Shown here: positions 6,926 to 8,690 of the stretch, piece by piece
Layout: each line of letters starts with the position of its first letter
How positions within the stretch are numbered: the stretch's first letter is position 1
Source of the DNA: CAZJDV01 sp964544865
GTDB taxonomy: Bacteria; Chloroflexota; Dehalococcoidia; Lucifugimonadales; CAJWER01
Direction of reading: 5' to 3'
Assembly: GCA_964544865.1 (NCBI GenBank)
Contig: CAZJDV010000094.1
Span: forward strand, 1-8,690
DNA: 8,690 bases
Made by a program: the position numbers and the translations under genes
Notes under the pieces: generated by a model
The model's input: the letters and a program-made list of their open reading frames with translations, nothing else
Told to the model about the DNA's origin: nothing
The model's database searches: none

Positions 6926-7293
6926 TCACAACTCCACCACGTTCTGTAGTACGTCGATGCGTTGCAACCGTCCGTCGAAGCCCATCTCGACGGCCACCAG
7001 GTCTATCCGCCACTCCCGGTCCTCGGTCTGGCTGGCCTGCAAGTAGGCCTGCGCGGCGTCGACCATCCACGAGCGCTTGCGGGGCGTGACGGACTCTTCC
7101 GGCGTGCCGAGAGCGTTTCCGCGTCTCGTGCGTACCTCCACAAATACCAGGGTTCCCTCGTGCTCGGCGACCACGTCGATCTCCCCGGACCCCGACCGGC
7201 GGTTGATCTCCTGATCGTGTAGCCCATCTTCACCAGGCGTGTCCGTGCAAGCTCTTCGCCTCGCCGGCCCAGTTGCTGGCGGCTGTTGCTCAT
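6926..7293 (-). pseudogene. yraN: YraN/UPF0102-family endonuclease-like protein, frameshifted
   Basis: The UPF0102 family has a PD-(D/E)xK nuclease-like fold and is probably involved in DNA metabolism; its role is poorly defined. The gene starts at ATG 7293 (MSNSRQQLGRRGEELARTRL), overlapping the rnhB stop as ATGA, with GGGAG seven bases upstream. After MGYTI the frame breaks near 7212-7213: one missing base (for example C in ATC-CAG) restores INRRSGSGEIDVVAEHEG, then FVEVRTRRG and a normal C-terminus to TGA 6926-6928. Repaired length is about 122 aa, as in the family, and the catalytic-type GEID...VEVR residues are all present. Only one lesion is seen, so this is either a very recent mutation or a sequencing/assembly error; with the base restored I would call it an intact gene. 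The rnhB-yraN order is common in bacteria. Confidence 0.85.
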
Positions 7294-7958
7294 CTCCTGG
7301 CTCCCGAGTTCTTCACCGGGGCGAAGCTGTACCGGTGGACAGGGCAGGGGCCAAGCTCCTCGATTGCAAGCATGTGTTGCCGGGTCGCGTAGCCCTTGTT
7401 GCCAGCAAAGCCGTAGCCGGGAAACCTCGCGTCCATCTCGACCATGATCTTGTCGCGAGCCACCTTGGCCACGACGGAGGCGGCGGCGATCGATAGGCAC
7501 AGGGCGTCACCGCGGACGATGGGGGTCTGGGGAATATCGACTCCCGGCAACGGAAAGGCGTCCAGCAGCAGGTACTGGGGCTTTAGCGCAAGGGAGTTCA
7601 GCGCCCGCCGCATCGCCGTGTTGGTAGCTCCTACGATGCCGAGCTCGTCGATCTCCTCGGCGGAGGCGGAGCCGGTCTGCACGCCCAGCGCCTCCTCCTC
7701 GATGATCGGCGCCATGGACTCGCGCTGCGCGGGTGTCATCAGCTTGCTGTCGCGGACCAGACCGGTCCAGGGCCTCTCAATATAGGGGGGAAGTATCACG
7801 ACCCCCGCAACGACAGGCCCAGCCAGCGGGCCTCGACCAACCTCGTCCAAGCCCGCTATCAGGGAATAGCCCTTGCCAAGGAGGATGGCTTCTTCCTCAT
7901 AGGTCGGGAACTGCCCTGATTGGGCTTTGGAACGCGTCTTGGAGCCGGGGCGCGGCAT
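7290..7958 (-). CDS. rnhB: Ribonuclease HII
   Basis: RNase HII nicks RNA-DNA hybrids, removing single ribonucleotides misincorporated into DNA and helping clear primers. The 222-aa protein is of normal length. Its catalytic carboxylates are all visible: Asp38 and Glu39 in AGLDEVGRGPLAGPV, Asp133 in YLLLDAF, and Asp169 in SIAAASVVAKVARDK; the GRG motif (41-43) that reads the ribonucleotide junction is intact. The C-terminus has GYGFAGNKGYAT and HMLAIEELGPCPVHRYSFAP, both typical. The first about 20 residues are basic and poorly conserved. The stop overlaps the yraN ATG, implying translational coupling. ATG 7958 has no Shine-Dalgarno sequence, and a -10-like element ends 6 nt upstream, so the mRNA may be leaderless. 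Confidence 0.97.
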   Translation of the reverse strand: MPRPGSKTRSKAQSGQFPTYEEEAILLGKGYSLIAGLDEVGRGPLAGPVVAGVVILPPYIERPWTGLVRDSKLMTPAQRESMAPIIEEEALGVQTGSASAEEIDELGIVGATNTAMRRALNSLALKPQYLLLDAFPLPGVDIPQTPIVRGDALCLSIAAASVVAKVARDKIMVEMDARFPGYGFAGNKGYATRQHMLAIEELGPCPVHRYSFAPVKNSGARR

Positions 7959-7964
7959 GCGATG

Positions 7965-7993
7965 AGGTTAGCACAAAGCCCGCAGCCTGGAAA
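7965..7993 (-). promoter_or_regulatory. Possible promoter for leaderless rnhB
   Basis: On the minus strand TTTCCA (7988-7993) is separated by 17 bp from TAACCT (7965-7970), four and three bases matching consensus. The -10 ends six bases before the rnhB ATG, so a transcript would start at about the start codon. The hexamers are weak, but the lack of any Shine-Dalgarno sequence supports the reading. Confidence 0.35.
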
Positions 7994-8005
7994 CGTGCTT
8001 TACTT

Positions 8006-8093
8006 ATTCACCGCGGAGTCCGCGGGGCGCGCGGAGAGGAGATCGGACGCCTATGAAACGCTCTCTGCGCTCACCGCGTGCTCTGCGGCGAAT
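8006..8093. repeat. Inverted repeat with about 9-bp periodicity, copy 2, overlapping the mnmA 3' end
   Basis: The left arm is at 8006-8038 (ATTCACCGCGGAGTCCGCGG...) and the right arm at 8061-8093, read on the minus strand as ATTCGCCGCAGAGCACGCGG.... They match at 26 of 33 positions around a 22-nt middle. The right arm closely matches the right arm of the 5383-5460 element (CCGC-R-GAGCACGCGG shared), so both belong to one dispersed family. The mnmA stop (8051-8053) falls in the middle of this element. Confidence 0.78.
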
Positions 8094-8690
8094 CGATCCG
8101 GGTGCTCAAGCTCGATGGTGCCGCCGCCCAGGACCTCTTCTCCATCGTAGAACACGACGGCCTGTCCCGGCGTGATGGCCCTTTGGGGCTCCAGGAATCG
8201 GAGCTCGGCCCGGTCTCCCCGTACGGTCAGCGTCGCCGGCGACTCCGAGGCCTTGTAACGTATCTTAGCCGTAATTTCCACGGGCCCCTGCAGCGGCTCC
8301 CCGGTGAGGAAGTTTACGTTGGAGGCCCAGAAGCCGGTGCGATACAGGCTTTCGTTGGGACCAAGAGTGACGCGGTCCGTCGCGGGGTCTATGTCCACCA
8401 CATACACCGGGCTGCCCGTATGACCCTTGAGCCCAAGGCCACGGCGCTGGCCGATGGTGAAGTACTGGATGCCGGGATGCGGACCCAGGACGCCGCCCTT
8501 TTCGTCCACGAACTCGCCCTGCGCCGAGCTGACGCGGTCCCCGAGGAACTTACGGAGGTCGCCGTCCGGGATGAAGCAGATCTCCTGGCTGTCAGGCTTG
8601 CCGGCGACGACCAGCCCCGCCTCGGCCGCCATCTCCCTGATCCGCTGTTTTGGATATTCGCCCACGGGAAGAAGCAGCCTGCCCAGCTCG
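8051..8690 (-). CDS. mnmA: tRNA-specific 2-thiouridylase MnmA, C-terminal part
   Basis: MnmA activates U34 of tRNA Glu, Gln and Lys with ATP and installs the 2-thio group using sulfur relayed from IscS-type desulfurases. The window holds the last 212 codons; the N-terminal ATP-binding loop and first catalytic Cys lie beyond 8690. The frame is already open at the edge (ELGRLLLPVGEYPK), so the GTG at 8665 is internal, not a start. Diagnostic pieces: KPDSQEICFIPDGD with the second catalytic Cys, GIQYFTIGQRRGLGL, YVVDIDP, and the C-terminal beta-barrel ending ITPGQAVVFYDGEEVLGGGT. Family members usually end soon after GGG-x-I; here about 18 more residues (ELEHPDRFAAEHAVSAESVS) follow, the last of them encoded by an inverted repeat arm. 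The gap to rnhB is 92 bp. Confidence 0.95.
   Translation of the reverse strand, partial: ELGRLLLPVGEYPKQRIREMAAEAGLVVAGKPDSQEICFIPDGDLRKFLGDRVSSAQGEFVDEKGGVLGPHPGIQYFTIGQRRGLGLKGHTGSPVYVVDIDPATDRVTLGPNESLYRTGFWASNVNFLTGEPLQGPVEITAKIRYKASESPATLTVRGDRAELRFLEPQRAITPGQAVVFYDGEEVLGGGTIELEHPDRFAAEHAVSAESVS

Noticed and set aside
8663..8665. GTG as the start of mnmA
   Set aside because: The frame remains open and family-like upstream (ELGRLLLP) to the window edge, so the gene is simply cut by the window.

Overview
This is a GC-rich bacterial chromosomal window in which every recognisable gene lies on the minus strand. In transcription order (right to left) these are mnmA (5' end beyond the window), rnhB, yraN (frameshifted), a small helix-turn-helix ORF, thiE with a long N-terminal extension, a translin-family protein, a CocE/NonD-type hydrolase pseudogene, hppA, and the first 56 codons of glyS. 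The large ORFs on the plus strand, and several on the minus strand, are out-of-frame shadows of these genes. The gene mix (dimeric-type GlyRS, K+-dependent membrane pyrophosphatase, a translin homologue, GTG starts, dispersed inverted repeats) fits a Chloroflexota (Dehalococcoidia/SAR202-like) genome. That placement is an inference from general resemblance, not something the sequence proves.

Layout: 8690-7290 holds translation and nucleic-acid maintenance genes (mnmA for tRNA 2-thiolation, rnhB, yraN), with rnhB and yraN overlapping by ATGA. 6926-5479 holds the small HTH ORF and thiamine phosphate synthase. 5350-2682 holds the translin-family protein, followed 14 bp later by a hydrolase gene carrying two nonsense codons and two frameshifts. 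2633-564 is the ion-pumping pyrophosphatase, and 168-1 is glyS with its own promoter. The genes are mostly housekeeping and do not form one pathway.

Three inverted-repeat elements sit in the gaps: one MITE-like element at 348-459, and two members of a family with roughly 9-bp internal periodicity at 5383-5460 and 8006-8093. The latter supplies the C-terminal codons of mnmA. Promoter-like sites with 17-bp spacing precede glyS, hppA and rnhB, and an extended -10 precedes thiE. The rnhB and thiE sites lie so close to the ATG that leaderless mRNAs are plausible.

I found no CRISPR array, tRNA, rRNA, insertion-sequence transposase or convincing new multigene system. The most interesting points are the translin homologue with a conserved glutamate pair, the unexplained ThiE N-terminal domain, the decayed hydrolase, the repeat-derived MnmA tail and the hairpin-rich hppA leader.
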